The position numbers were made by a program, and so were the translations under genes. From assembly GCA_949825025.1 (NCBI GenBank), contig OX463781.1, positions 29,736,011 through 29,800,010 on the forward strand: 64,000 nt of DNA, read 5' to 3'. Source of the stretch: Siphlonurus alternatus. Its lineage: Eukaryota; Arthropoda; Insecta; Ephemeroptera; Siphlonuridae. Positions 34,455 through 48,008 of the stretch are shown here, in pieces (positions within the stretch are counted from its first letter, which is position 1; every line of letters begins with the position of its first letter). The notes below the pieces were generated by a model. It ran no database searches, had not been told where the DNA came from, and saw only the letters and a program-made list of their open reading frames with translations.

Positions 34455-36282
34455 ATAATGTTTTCATAGTTATTAAATTGTAATTTCAACACATCATGCA
34501 ACATCATATAATACGCTGCTCTGATGTTATGTTAAATAAGCAAGGTTTATTATGTATGCTATTTCTGTATGTCCATTTATTTCAATAAATTGTATATTGC
34601 AATCATATTCATTTTTTTCATTGATTAAGTTATGATGTAGTATGTAGTTATTATTTTTATGTCTTTATTTATATTTACTATTTTTAAAATAACGATTCCA
34701 AATCTGTTGTAACTGTGACTTTTTTTGTAGCAATGTGGAGTTGGATCAATTTATATACTGACACAAAGCAAAAGCATTGAAGTTTACTTGAAACAGTACT
34801 TTAATGCTTTTACTTCATGTTAGTCGATGAATGAATCCAACTGAACAATATATTCATTTATGATTTAAGTTGCTACACATTTGCCATGAAAATAGTAAAT
34901 ATTTAACATGTTAAGTTATTGCATGCATTTGAAAGCAAAAAGATTAACAGGTAGCTTTCTATTGCTTAAGTAGATAAAATAATATAGTTTACTCTATAAT
35001 AAGTAATGTAGATATTTCTTGAAAAATAATGGTTTGATACATTGAATCTTACCCATTATGTACTTAAAAATAAAAAGTACATTCAATAAAAAGTAAAGTA
35101 GTATTCTACTTATAAAGTAATGTTATTACGCTTAAAAACCTAAAGAGTTTACAGCTTAACAAAGTAGCGCACTTGTGACATAAAGCCATAGAGAGCCCGC
35201 TGCTTACAATTTTAAGGAGTTACTACTTAGAATTTTATATTTAAAACAGTGACATTCTAGGCATTGCAGCTCATACAATACTACACCGCAGTCGCTAGCA
35301 TTTTATCTTCTGACTCTTTACTTTCTGATATATTATACAAAGTACATTTCAATGTACTCGAGTACTTAACTTTTAAAAGAATTTGGGGCTGGCATAGATC
35401 CACCAGTGTTAAACTTTTGATTTCAAAAGTTACTCTTTAACTATTTTTCTCAGTGTAGGCTATACAGACACTTGCTGGCTACACAATCGAAACTGCAGTA
35501 ATGCAAGAGTATATGTACCATCCATGCACTAGCTTGCCTTGCATCAGTTGCAGTGCTCAGCAGTCGATCGAGAGAAGCGCATTCATAAGAGAACAAGTGA
35601 GGCTATAATGCGAAATTAACCTCGTCCGTCTGCGGTTACTACTAACAAAAAAGCAGGTGGAAACAATGGCATTATTAGCTGGGTCAGTGGAGCTCATGGC
35701 AAAGGCATAATGTACCCAGACACACCTGTCGTTACTGCATGCACTCGATAATAGTTTAACTACATTAAGTAACGATCTTTCTGAACCTAACTGGAATATT
35801 TACTGTCCTATTATACTATGAAATTTCTATAATACTATAATATATTAGCGTTATAGTATTTTTTTTTGCATCATGCAGATATATAATTTCAATCTTATTA
35901 ATAATAGAATAATACTGCCATAATCAATTTACGGGGGTGAGGGCCGGGGAGTGAATGGCCTAAAATTTACCAAAATACAAACAAAGGAGGAGGTATTTTA
36001 CACCTTATACCACAACCTGTCACCCCCCTTGGCTCCCTTAGAACGTAAAAAAAATGCTGGTCATAACAGGCATTGACGATGATCCCCCCCCCTCCCAACC
36101 CCCCAAATTAAGAGAGCATTGCCTTCTCCGAACAACACTATACTACATGTTAAATCCGTTTTTGCATATTTCTGCTACAATCAATCAAGCAATAAATTAA
36201 ATTATAGAAATATATAATATTGTACATCATGTATTTTTTTTTATCATAGACGATATACGAAGCTTAATTGCTTCATAGAAGT

Positions 36283-36480
36283 TATTATAATAATAATAAT
36301 AATAATAATTTTATTTCGAAGTTAAAGGTTGCACAAGGCAACATACATCACGTCAAATGTCACAAGATACCAAAATACCAATAATTATACAAAAACAAAC
36401 CACATATTATACTAACAAACAAAACAGCCACAAATTTCATCATAAAAAAAAAAAACACCAGCCTAGCATTGAAATTTAAA
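36283..36480 (-). mobile_element. 3' end of a non-LTR retrotransposon, reverse orientation
   Basis: Read on the minus strand, GGTTGCACAAGG-type sequence ends CTTCGAAATAAAATTATTAT and a (TTA)n run, the usual tail of CR1/L2-like LINEs. Only the 3' part is present, and no reverse-transcriptase frame is visible. Confidence 0.5.
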
Positions 36481-36667
36481 TTATAGATTTAAACAATTCT
36501 CAGACAATTTATTAGCAAAAAAACTTATCATTATCTTATTATCATGTACGTAACTATAATTAAAAAAATATATATATAATATTTTTATATAAACATATAT
36601 ATCAAGTAATATGTAAACGTAATATATTATTATTTATTATTATTATAATAAATAATATAATCATGTG

Positions 36668-36723
36668 TACTCAAAATACTATGAAATTTCATAGTATTTT
36701 GAGTAAGTAAGAATTCTTACTTA
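36668..36723. repeat. Two adjoining perfect palindromes
   Basis: 36668-36705 is a perfect 38-bp palindrome (half-site TACTCAAAATACTATGAAA) without spacer. 36704-36723 is a perfect 20-bp palindrome centred on GAATTC. They share the bases at 36704-36705. Confidence 0.95.
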
Positions 36724-37842
36724 TAAGTAAGAATTCCTATATCCTGAGCAAAGCATATAAAATTTATACATTATCATCAGAACATCCAAAATTCATATTA
36801 CTAGTGTAGGCAGCTTATTATGAATTATGAAATTCTTAAAATATAAAATAACATAAAATAGTGATGCGATTGCATGATATATCAATTGAATAAAAAGTGA
36901 GAACACCATAAAGGCTTAAAATAATTATATTTGCATTCAATCAGAAAGTAGAGAAAAAAATAATGCATAAAGTATATATTTTTATAATTTCCTTAATTTG
37001 AATATAAAATGTTTACATGCTGCAAAATCGTAAAGCAGTCAATAAATTTGTGATGCATTTTTTTTAACAGAAATCCACGCAATTTTTACAAAGAGATTTC
37101 TTTTTAACAATAAGTTAAAAGGAATGACAAAAATATTTTTCCGTTTGTTATATTTAGATTCCCTTGTTCAGTGTTCATTTCCTTAGCTGGTGGCGCCACT
37201 ATATCTCACAATGGTGCATGTAGCGCCAGCAGTCGCTCGCTAGCTCTTCAGCTGAGATTAATAAAAAGTAATATAAAACTAGGGGACACGAGGCAGTACC
37301 AGAAAAAGAGAGAATATAATTTTAGTGAAGACTGACCCCTCATTTCATCCCATTGTTACACCATCAAATATTTTCCAAACAAAAGAATATAAACTCATCA
37401 AATTCTTCATTTTTAATAAAATTTCTTTTTGTTTGTAATAGTCAAAGTATTTTTTTTATTAGAATTTCTTTATTATTAAGATACAGGTCTTTTGTTTTTT
37501 TAAACTATTAATTAAAGGAGAGCGTGATTTTTGTTTTATCCTCGTGCATGAGCCCCCTTTAACAAATGCTTTCTTTATATCAAAACAATACTATAGGTCC
37601 GTTTGTATTTTTTCATATAGTTCAGAATCTATTATATTTACATGTCAGCTGTGCTATAGCTATTATATGAGAAGCGATAAAGGACGAAGAGCCCTTTTAA
37701 TTTGAAAAAAAAAAAAAAAAAAAAATCACTTTATTCATCATAATATATAATTTTTATTTTCTAGCAATACACATGCTACGTACAGAACTAATCTGAATCT
37801 TGATAGAACTATTAGTTTGTTGTTGTTGACATGAAAGTTAAA

Positions 37843-37844
37843 AT

Positions 37845-37931
<87 letters not shown>

Positions 37932-37934
37932 TTA
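37843..37934. repeat. (TTTA)n microsatellite
   Basis: About 23 uninterrupted units. It may be the tail of a reverse-strand retroposon, since nearby 36283 shows that arrangement, but no retroposon body is recognisable. Confidence 0.95.
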
Positions 37935-39228
37935 AACAATCACTTTTACAGCATTTTATACCATTTACGTGATCTGTCAAACTTAAAAAGACAATATATA
38001 TGAACAACAAAAGAGAAAACAATAATTGTAAAATAAAACAAACAAATTGTAAATGCGTACGTAAGAGTACATGTGGATACAAAAATATGAAAGAAAAAGA
38101 ATAAAATTATAATATACTTATGCAGTAAGACTGCAAGAGATTTAATTTTAATTGGAATGACAATTAAAGCAACGGGTTGCATAACAGCCAGAATGCTCAT
38201 ATGCTTTAAATCACGTCATATTATTGTCATAATATAGTTTTTTTTTTAATAATAAAAATAATTTATGTTATTAGATTGTGTTAAGTTTCAACTGTTTTTT
38301 TTTTAAAGAGTATAATATATAATAATATATATCTTATTGAATTCCTTTGCAACTGGATATTTGTCATAACTGCAGAGTCTGGATGTATTGCATGCTTTAT
38401 TGAGAGATATATGATGTTGAAAACGGTTGTGAGAGGTTTAGAATGTTTGGATCGCTCCTTGAACTGTCAGGAACTCACAATGCTGGCTGAATGGAGTATA
38501 TGTGAATATAGAGCTGACATTTTCTGCCCGAGAATCTCGTGGTTACTCGAACTTGTTTTTAGCACGATTATATTTATAGTACAAACCCTTCTGCATGTTA
38601 CTTGATGCTACTTGTAGAATTAATAGGGAATTTGAGGCAGAGTTTACACCATTGGCGTAAAATATGAGATCTCTCCCTTTAGGCTGTATGTAGGCACAAG
38701 AGTTTTCAAGGATTAACTCTAGATAGGAATAATATCTTGCTGTTACTATCTGAGATAGAAATACAATTGGATCGAAAGAAAGTGCATGTAACCCAACTTT
38801 TCCCTTAAGGCGATGCAGGACTTGTTAAACTTTGTAAGTTTTATAACTATTATAGATAATATATAGTTTATTTTATATGCCTGGTGCCTGGTAACTTATT
38901 AAAAATCCAACCTAAACGCTTTCTATCAAATTATAAAGTGTAATAAAAAGCAAAATTGAGACGACCCGTGAAAGATGGGACCATTTTTAGTTCAAAACAT
39001 ATTAGAAATTATCATTATTAAAATTTTATTAATGTATTCAATATCATGATATAAAATTTGAGTGGTAAAAATTAAACAATTGCAAGTTAATGTTGAATTA
39101 AAATTAAATACAAAATCATATTAGGGCTGGCTCCTATTTTTATGTTCCTGAAATTATTCCTTAACATCTCGACTATATTGTACTAATGAACTCATTTATT
39201 TGTATTACGTATATACTCTAGTTGTATG

Positions 39229-39422
39229 CATGCGCGAAGCCAGAATAAAATTTAGGGGGAAAGGGGGGTGGGGGGCAGAAGGTTATTTAAAAATAATGAA
39301 TTGTTTGAAATGCCTAATATATACTACCTATATGTTGAATCCAACATTACGGTGCGGGGGTGGAAATTAAGCTGCAGCGCCCTCATACCCCCCCCCCCCC
39401 TTCCCCCATTTATTCGCGCCTG
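39229..39422. mobile_element. Short hAT-like element with partial 8-bp duplication
   Basis: Left CATGCGCGAA and right TTCGCGCCTG are imperfect inverses, followed inward by AATAAA, GGGGG and their complements. Flanks GTTGTATG (39221-39228) and GTTGCGTG (39423-39430) agree at 6 of 8 positions. Confidence 0.6.
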
Positions 39423-39574
39423 GTTGCGTGCATTCTCTATTAACTATCGTAAGGATTTTTGAGTTCACAACTCAACGCGTCAAGTGCTTGTGTGTCACGC
39501 TATGCGTGCGTCTGACTGCAGTAGCGCCATGACACGGTGCCATCACCCTAGCTAGATGCCGGCCGTCGCACCAT

Positions 39575-39604
39575 GCAGCTATACTGTATAGCCGGTATAG
39601 CTGC
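39575..39604. repeat. Hairpin of 10 bp arms in a GC-richer island
   Basis: GCAGCTATAC and GTATAGCTGC are perfect inverses around a 10-base loop, inside the mixed-composition segment 39440-39640. No known small RNA sequence is recognised. Confidence 0.6.
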
Positions 39605-41089
39605 ACGCACCAGCAACGATAAATCGCGGGCAAATACCCAACTCTCCCTTGCTATACATTCTATTTGTTTGAACATTTGTTACCGTACTAATGTAATAAA
39701 TCTAATTCTTAGATTTCTCTAGTGGTTTAAACTTTAATTAACCTAATCAAAAGTCACTTGTGAGACAATTATAAAGTTAAAAGATACTTAAAAAAAAAGT
39801 ATCTCTAAAAAACAAAAGAATTAAAATATATTTGCAGTAATTCTATATAAATTTATTAAATTAATATTTAAACTTTTTAAATGTGTAATGTGTGAATTAA
39901 ATTTAATTTATGGAATTGTCACTTTTTGATTTATTAATGGTAGACGACAGCTATGTAGGACGAAAAGGTATTATGTATATTTTCGTTCGTATATTCATAG
40001 TGACAAAATTAACGATGAATTTTGTAACTGCGAAGAAAGTAAAAGGGGATTTAAAAAATAAAATCAGTAGAAAAGTTTCATCTACCGGTCACACCTTTCC
40101 CTCTCTCCGCCTATTCTTTGATTGATTTACTTTCATAGCTTTGTCAAAAAATAATGTATTCCGTTGGTTGGAAAAAAAAATCATTTATTTTCATTGATGT
40201 GAATATATATATATATTTTTTTCATATGGTATATTTTGATAACAAAAATTGTTTTTTACGTATATTAAATTTTTTTGCCAACAACAAAATTTGAACAAGA
40301 TAGAAATTTTCATGTAATCATATACACCTATACACCTTCATATAAAACAACAAAAAACGTATGATGTTCAATTTCTAAAACGTATACACATAGAGAGTAA
40401 CTCAGTGACGAAGAGTTTGTTTTCGTATAAAATTGACAGAGGAAAAATAAATTACTATTATAAGTTTTATATGAATATTTTATAAAGAAAGAAAATTATT
40501 TATTCATGCGTCATTATCATCATTCATTATATGTTATTCATGGTGATCACAAAACCGTTGTTATATTTTAGCTATTAAAATTTTACTATAGAAACTCCTT
40601 CCACTGTACTTTATTGCTCAAAACCCTGCATATTATGTAATCAAAAAATATGTTTGTTTACTCATATAAATTAAATAGTCAAAATTTATTAAATATGAAC
40701 TTATTATTAAAATGTAAAATATATTATTATTATCGTTCTAAATATTTGTTAATTGCCATGGAATAGCAACATTTGAGACTTGTAGAAAACCAATCAAAAT
40801 ACCCACATAAATTTATATTTTGAATAAAATGTTTAATGTTTTCTCATACGTCAGTAAAATCAATAAAAAAAAAGGAATAAACGTTCGTATGTGACTGTGA
40901 TTTTCAATAAATGCAGTTGCATTGTTCATTAAACCGTCCATACAATAATAGATCGGTTATTATAATGTAGAAACGTATGAAAAGATTAAAAATGTTAATT
41001 GCAGCAATTAAAGTTGTAATAATTATACAAAGAATTAAACGTAAATTATTCCCATGCAATATTATTAAATTTCGAAGTATACCTTCTGT

Positions 41090-41300
41090 GCTATTGTTGT
41101 CTCCTGGTCGGCGCGAGTTTTGACGACATGAGCACCAACTTCCGGCCGTGCTCGCGAGAGAGAGCGCGCCTCCTTCTCTTCGGTGGTGCTCACTAAAAGT
41201 CAGTTGACTTTGCTGGCGCCACCGTCTCGCTCCAAACCTACCTCATCTTTAAATCTTTACTCGCTTTGACAACACTCGACTCGCAATCAGAGGGGATGTA
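41090..41300. promoter_or_regulatory. GC-richer island, candidate regulatory element
   Basis: CpG-containing sequence (GGCGCGAGTTTTGACGACAT, CGCGAGAGAGAGCGCGCC, GCTGGCGCCACC) that contrasts sharply with AT-rich DNA on both sides. The GAGA-type run could bind GAGA-like factors. No reading frame of note. Confidence 0.3.
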
Positions 41301-42731
41301 ACAGATGTACAGTATATGTAAAATCCTCTATAAACGAAACTTTTTCTTTCAAAGTTCCCCTTTGTTTTGTACATTGATTTGGTTCAGAGATTTTCATCGA
41401 CCTGATTAAGATTTTCCACGGTTCCCTTTGTCAAATCTCATTTCTCATCAATTGTTAGGACGTAAACAGGCCGTATATCTACAATCCTCTCTCCAGTTCC
41501 TTATTCCTCCCAATCCACGCCGCGAGATATCATGATATCGATGGTTACAGAGAGGCGAGGCCTTTTATATATAAAAAAAGTTGAGCGACAGGTCTTATAT
41601 CTAAAATGTAATAAGTTTGCAGGGCACTTTGCAGTGGTCAGTTTTTCTCACAAAACAAGTTGCACATGTCAGGTTTATAAGGTTCAATCTTCATCGCCTA
41701 TCGGAATTTTTCATTTCTTATGTCATTTCATAATTATATTGTTGCTCACTCTCTGCATGTATCTTCCTGCCTCCTAAAATATATAAAATTTGTTTACCAG
41801 AAACGGAAGAAACAGAAAAAAAAAAAATCACCAATTAACGAATTGTTCATTTGGTCCTTTCTTGTTTGTTACCATATAATATATACACTTGTTAATGATA
41901 GCTTCTCTTTGACGTTTATAATTGAATTTAATTAATTTGAATGAAAAACAGTTTTGTTCTTCGTACAGTTAAGATATTTTTTTTCTCTTTTGCAAGGGTA
42001 TTATCTATTATATTAATGTGGTGTTTTAATTTCATGTTATATCTACTGCATATATCAAAACAGAATATAACAAGATTAGTAATTGATCTACACAAAATAC
42101 GTTCCTTATAATAGGTCTCTGAATGAATTCTTTTAAATTTACACTTTGAAAGAAAAAAAAAAAGGCATATTTAGAACTATATACAAGTCTAGAATCGCAA
42201 ATAAACTGCACCATACTTAAAATTTTAACAAATTAAATTATGAATGTTATTTTTAAAAGCAAATCAAAATTCATAATATTTATTTTTATCTTTTATTTTA
42301 TTTCGGGCAATCGACCTAAACTATAAGAATCTATAGAATATTGCATAAATATAAATATTTGTAAAACAGATAATTGATCTGAGTTCCCTCGGGGTAGTTT
42401 CGTCTGTACCTCCAATCCAGTGAGAAATGTGACTTCTTGCATGGCTATTTCCCTTTAAATATTTGCAAAAGTGCTTCATAGGATGTTTCACATCCGGTGC
42501 TCGGCAATTTATGCTCTGTTTCACCATGCTATGTAATTTGTTAATTTCCGAGCATTGTGCCAAAGAGGAACTTCTGAGGTGAAAACTTGAACAAAACTTT
42601 TATCAATTTTTTTTACATCATTACAAAATTAAGTTTGCAGTTTTATTGTAATTTGCGTTCATTCATTTATAAATGAATTTAAGTACGAGTATGAGTATAT
42701 ATAACCTATTAACATTGCATGTTGTATTATT

Positions 42732-42735
<4 letters not shown>

Positions 42736-42783
<48 letters not shown>
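42736..42783. repeat. (AT)n microsatellite
   Basis: Pure TA dinucleotide run of about 24 units. Confidence 0.95.
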
Positions 42784-42787
<4 letters not shown>

Positions 42788-43084
42788 GTATGTTTAAAAA
42801 GTTTGTACTACTTTTTCTATGTCAACTAATCGAACTGCAGTATTTTTTTTTTATTTTTTTTTTTTAGTATTTGGGGGAAATTTTTATCTACAGGTATTAT
42901 AGTTTATAACTTTTCAATTTACTAAACTATATATTATATATATATAAAAAAATGTTACATATTTAATACTTTCAATTTGCAGTAAGTTCATTCTTAATTA
43001 TGTTTATATAGCCTATATATACTGTATATTATATAGAAATCTAGGCAATGTCACATACTGTATATATATACCAATATTAATGTT

Positions 43085-43330
43085 GATGGAATGAAAATCA
43101 GTGAAGGGAGGAGGTGAGCGAACCACCACTCGAACTAGTAGCTCTCTGCAGTGTATCAATCACCGTGATCGGATGTTGATATCGAGCTCGTGGGTCCGAT
43201 CCATCACTACACTGAAGCCCGGCCAGCAGGACTAGCCAGAGAGAGACAGAAGAACTCTGTAGCCAGACTAGTAAGCGTACCAAATGATTGCTCTACCACT
43301 AACATAGCAGTAGCCATGCAATCTGCCATG
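43085..43330 (-). repeat. Mixed-composition block with tRNA-like head, possible SINE
   Basis: On the minus strand it begins TTAGTGGTAGAGCAATCATT, resembling a tRNA D-arm/A-box, and includes GTTCGAGTGGTGG near its other end. A similar head (CAGTGGTAGAGCG) occurs near 59345. The internal frame of about 60 codons shows no domain. Confidence 0.35.
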
Positions 43331-46300
43331 CCGTACCGCGTATATATTATATCTCTGAAATAAATTATTTGTGAAATGAAAATATAGGTCAATATGAAAA
43401 ATTGAAATTTATGTTATAGTTTTAGAATGTAACTATGCCACCACCGCCGTATAGAGTAGTTAATGAAGCTGCTGGCTGAATAATTGCACACAATTCCGCT
43501 GCAGGGTCCTGCCAAGTCTCTTGGAATCTAGCTGCCTTGACGTCTTTATATTGTTAAGAGAGAGAACTAAGCATGGCATCTGTTAAAATGAGGCAAGAAA
43601 TAAATCATTTAGTAGACTGCGACGCCAACTTTAATGCCAAACGTATTTATTTTGCAGCTTGGTTTATAATAATGCATAATATTTAAAAGTTTATAATAAT
43701 ATGCATTTCAAATTGTAGTTCTTTAAATATTCATATATATATATATAATTAAGACACAAACTCATAATATTATATTGTTATAATTAAATGAAACATATTC
43801 ACATATAATAATTCAATGACTCGAGTTTAAGTTAGAGATTGTGTTTATTTATTATACAATGCATAAATATAAGTAAAAACTTCTTTTAAAAATATTCATA
43901 TTTATTATTTTTATTATTTCATAAAAAGTTAAAGACTTTATGATTTTCAAAATATTTTACGTGCTGCTTACTTTAGGGAGTTAAAGAGAGGGGGAAGAGA
44001 GAGATGAAGTTGGTTTAATTAGCCCCTCTCTATACACAACACGCTCCCTCGGCTCAACCTGGCTTAAAAAAAATGTTTTAATGACGTTCAGCTGTTCATA
44101 TCATCGTCATTCCCCGCTCGTTCATTAAAAGTCGCACTGACTTGAGCCCAAAAGCCTTTGTTCCTCAACCCATGTTTTATTTTATGAAAGTAAAAATTAT
44201 TATTTAATATGACATGTGCATTTTCAACAATTTAATAAATTTTATATATTTCTTTCTAAAGTTTATTAGTCGCATTATTTTTAATTTTATTAATATATTT
44301 TTTTATGAAATTAGAGTATTTAAAACTTTGTTCCTTTGATACAATGACTGTTTTTTTTTTTTTTTTGTTTGTTTGTTTTTTTTTTTTTCTATTATTTCAA
44401 TAATATAGTATTAACAATATTCATCAGTAAATTCATAACACACTGTTTTCATTTTATATAGAGATTTTGAATGACGATACAGCTAACAAAATGTCCTTTA
44501 ACCTAAAATAAATAGTGTAAATATATGCATAATATACTATAATTATTAATGATTGAGATAAATTTTTCGATAAAAACTTAATTGTACATTCAATCGGCCA
44601 AAACACATCAATCATACAAAGCAGATTTCTTTCTTAACATACTTAATAAATAAAAAAAAAAAAAAATCATTCAATATTTTATTATTATTATTATTTTTTA
44701 TTTGTTGCAAAATCGTGACTTTCCTTACCCCTTCGATGAATTAATACGTTAATTTATTTGATATTGCACAGACAATTAAAATTATTAAATGATAAACTTA
44801 TAATTCAATAAACTATTACAACATATTAATTATGCATACAAATGGATTACAGAGCTAGGTTTTATACGATGTTATTTTTTTTCTGACTTCGTAACTCTCA
44901 GCCTTATAATATTATATTTTTTATTTGTGAATTATCATGATTGTATATTATATCTTAGTCTAGCAGACAATTCAGTTTTTATGTTAATTTTTCTTCTTCT
45001 ACAAGAAAATCTACTTATCTTTCATTTAAAATAGAAAATAAAAAGACAGTTGAAAGATATGCAAATCAAGATATAATAGTCATCTTAATGTTAAAAAACA
45101 TACAAAGAAAACTTGTTTCTCCATTGTATTTGATTATTATATCCTTGCATTTTGTTTCATATTGCAAGAGTTTGACGTCAGCTATAAGACCTTGATTATA
45201 AATTAATGGTGGCAATATTTTTTTTTTATTTTATATATGCACTATAATATCTATCACTGATTGAGTTAAATTACATTAAATTAAGGTACCTGATGCTGCA
45301 AATTATAGCATACCATACTAACCATTCCACTACAGGTCACTATTCACTACAGATTAAAGAGAATATATTTCCAAAAAATATAGGCTCTTTACTACAGATC
45401 AGTGAAATGAAATAAGAAACTACCTATATATATATATCAAAAATATTAAATAATTTTTCCATATAATTGTAATTACTATTTAAAATTTTAGTTAGTACTC
45501 TGGTAATACAGTGTTAATTTTTATCATAGATATTACATGCTTCACATATTTCGGTTCTTGCAGTTATAAAATTATTACAAACATGCTGGAATTTAAGCTT
45601 GAACATGAGAATTTCATGATGAGTTGCGTCAGTTGCTAAAGTGCGAGGAAAATAAACAACATTTCTGAGCTGTGACCTCCCAAGAGCACGAGGATTCTTG
45701 CTGACGACTGGACTAGCCACGTCTTGCAGCCTCCTCCAGCCAAGCAAACTGCGATGGTCGGTGTAGTAACGTCTTAGCAGTGAAAACTTTCTTGCAAAAC
45801 TTGAGAAGGAAACATCCAAAAACTTCAAAGTATGCGTTCAAAGTCTACGTTGCATGAGAAACTTAAATCAACAAAACTTTAACATTATACTTTGTTATTT
45901 AATATTTTTAAATATATAAAAATTAACCTTATGTTATATCAAAGTTATATAATATAATATGGAACATGTTACTATACTACTTTATACATACTGTATATGT
46001 GTGTGTGTGAGAGAGAGGGAAGCATAAAAGTAGGCGAATGTTTTTTGGAAGGTGTCCAAGTAATACAGAGCCACAGTCTTTTGTCCCTCCTCATAGTGGT
46101 ATTAGGATTTGTTACGCCACTCTTGGTTAAGGGGTAGGGGGTTTGGTACTCACAGCCTTTTGTTCTCAAAGCCCCCAGTTGCTCTTAAACGTGCTAAATT
46201 GAGGGCTGCTTGCCTGACACTATACCCAAAGTTGGCGTCAATTTGTTAGACTTTACAATAAAATAAGGCACCTTGTTATCATAATTCTTTCAATGTAATT

Positions 46301-46691
46301 CAGAAAATTATGTTTTAAATTTTAAAATATATGAATTTATAATATATATTATAATGTGTGTGTTTTTTTTACACGTTATATTTTTAGTACATGTATGTAA
46401 AGTTTATACAAGCATTGTATGATATTGATATAAGAAACAACCATAAAATATTAAATTACCAATTAATATACAAGAAAGGATTCTGTGTAAGAGGTACAAT
46501 TACCTACCTGTCACATTAACTTTGTTGCTATAGTAAAAAATGCTTAGATTAATGACCTAATTATTGATGCCACAATTACAATGTTGAAACATTATCTTTT
46601 TGATTTTTTTTTTAAAAATAGTAACCATAACTTAGAATCTGAGTAAAAATAGGAAATTGTTAATTTTTGTTGTGTGCATGAAAATGTAACT

Positions 46692-47000
46692 TGGACAACC
46701 TGCATGATTTTTTTTATTGCATGATTATTTGAAGAGGGCTTCAAGGTATGAGTCAACTCTTTTCTGACTTTTTTAACACTTTTAAATATTCTCAAAATCG
46801 AGGGGAAAGGAAAGACACTTTGATGTCATTATCTTTCTCTATGCTTGCGTGTTAAATATTTGCATGACTATGACGTCACAAAGTTTCATAGCACGATTTT
46901 AAAGGTGTTAGAGAATACAAAAAAATATAGGAAAAAAGTTAAAAATATACATAACTCCTTCATCCAAATACGCTATAAAAAAAATCATGCACGTTGTCCA
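46692..47000. mobile_element. Family D-like fold-back element (d)
   Basis: TTGGACAACCTGCATGATTT and AAATCATGCACGTTGTCCA form the outer arms, related to copy (c) at 32289. The interior has diverged and holds TGACGTCA near 46871. Confidence 0.7.
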
Positions 47001-47289
47001 TTTTTTACACTTCATTGCAGCTGTAAATCACTAAGCCATCATTAATATCATGTATCATTGATTAATGATAATTACTGATGTTTTAATGTATCATTATAAT
47101 ATACAATTTTATTGTCACATCTATTCTCTGATTAAACTGAACATATGTAACAAATGCATTATTTTGTAAACTAGACTAGGCAAGCATTAAAAGAAAGTAA
47201 TTAATTAAGATTTCAAGTGCAGAATTGAAAAATTATAATTTCTTGTGGTAACGTAATACAAGAATTAAGATTGAGTCAGTATACGAGGT

Positions 47290-47530
47290 GCCATGTAATT
47301 CCCGACCTGGGTTATAGACCGAATGAAAAGTTGGCCTGCTCCGCGCGCCACGGCAACAGCAACAGCAGCAGCAGCTAGACGAGGCTGCAAGAAGCAAAAA
47401 GCGTGCTGCTGCATGTACGTGTTAGCTGCATTCTCGCGGGACAAACATTATTATTAGGACGAGTGTCGCTCTGAGCAAATTGAGGCTCCCAGAACGTGCG
47501 TAAAGCGAGCTCTAATATGTTGCTGTAAGT
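47290..47530. promoter_or_regulatory. GC-richer island with CAG repeats
   Basis: Contains CCGCGCGCCACGGCAACAGC and a short (CAG)n run, then mixed sequence up to the compound microsatellite at 47571. All frames are closed quickly, so it is unlikely to be an exon. Possible regulatory island or untranslated exon. Confidence 0.3.
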
Positions 47531-47567
47531 GAATAAAAAATTCTGTGATATTTTACATTGTATTTCT

Positions 47568-48008
<441 letters not shown>

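Larger units (their letters stand above)
32629..35458. mobile_element. Candidate 2.8-kb transposon with TA-flanked TIRs
   Basis: TACACTGAGGAAAAAAATA at the left and ATTTTTCTCAGTGTA at the right are inverted, each with TA at the edge. Both subterminal regions are rich in AAGTTA/TAACTTT and AAAGTA words. The candidate small gene 33464-34454 lies inside. The match is short, so chance pairing is possible. No transposase domain is seen. Confidence 0.4.
34600..41080. other. AT-rich gene desert, left part
   Basis: No exon or RNA gene recognised. Contents: a LINE-like tail at 36283, palindromes at 36668-36723, a (TTTA)n tract at 37843, a hAT-like element at 39229 and a hairpin at 39575. Otherwise low-complexity AT-rich DNA. 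Confidence 0.5.

Noticed and set aside
41532..41777. 81-codon frame downstream of the 41.1-kb island
   Set aside because: No domain, AT-rich codons and hydrophobic low-complexity end; no splice or poly(A) support.
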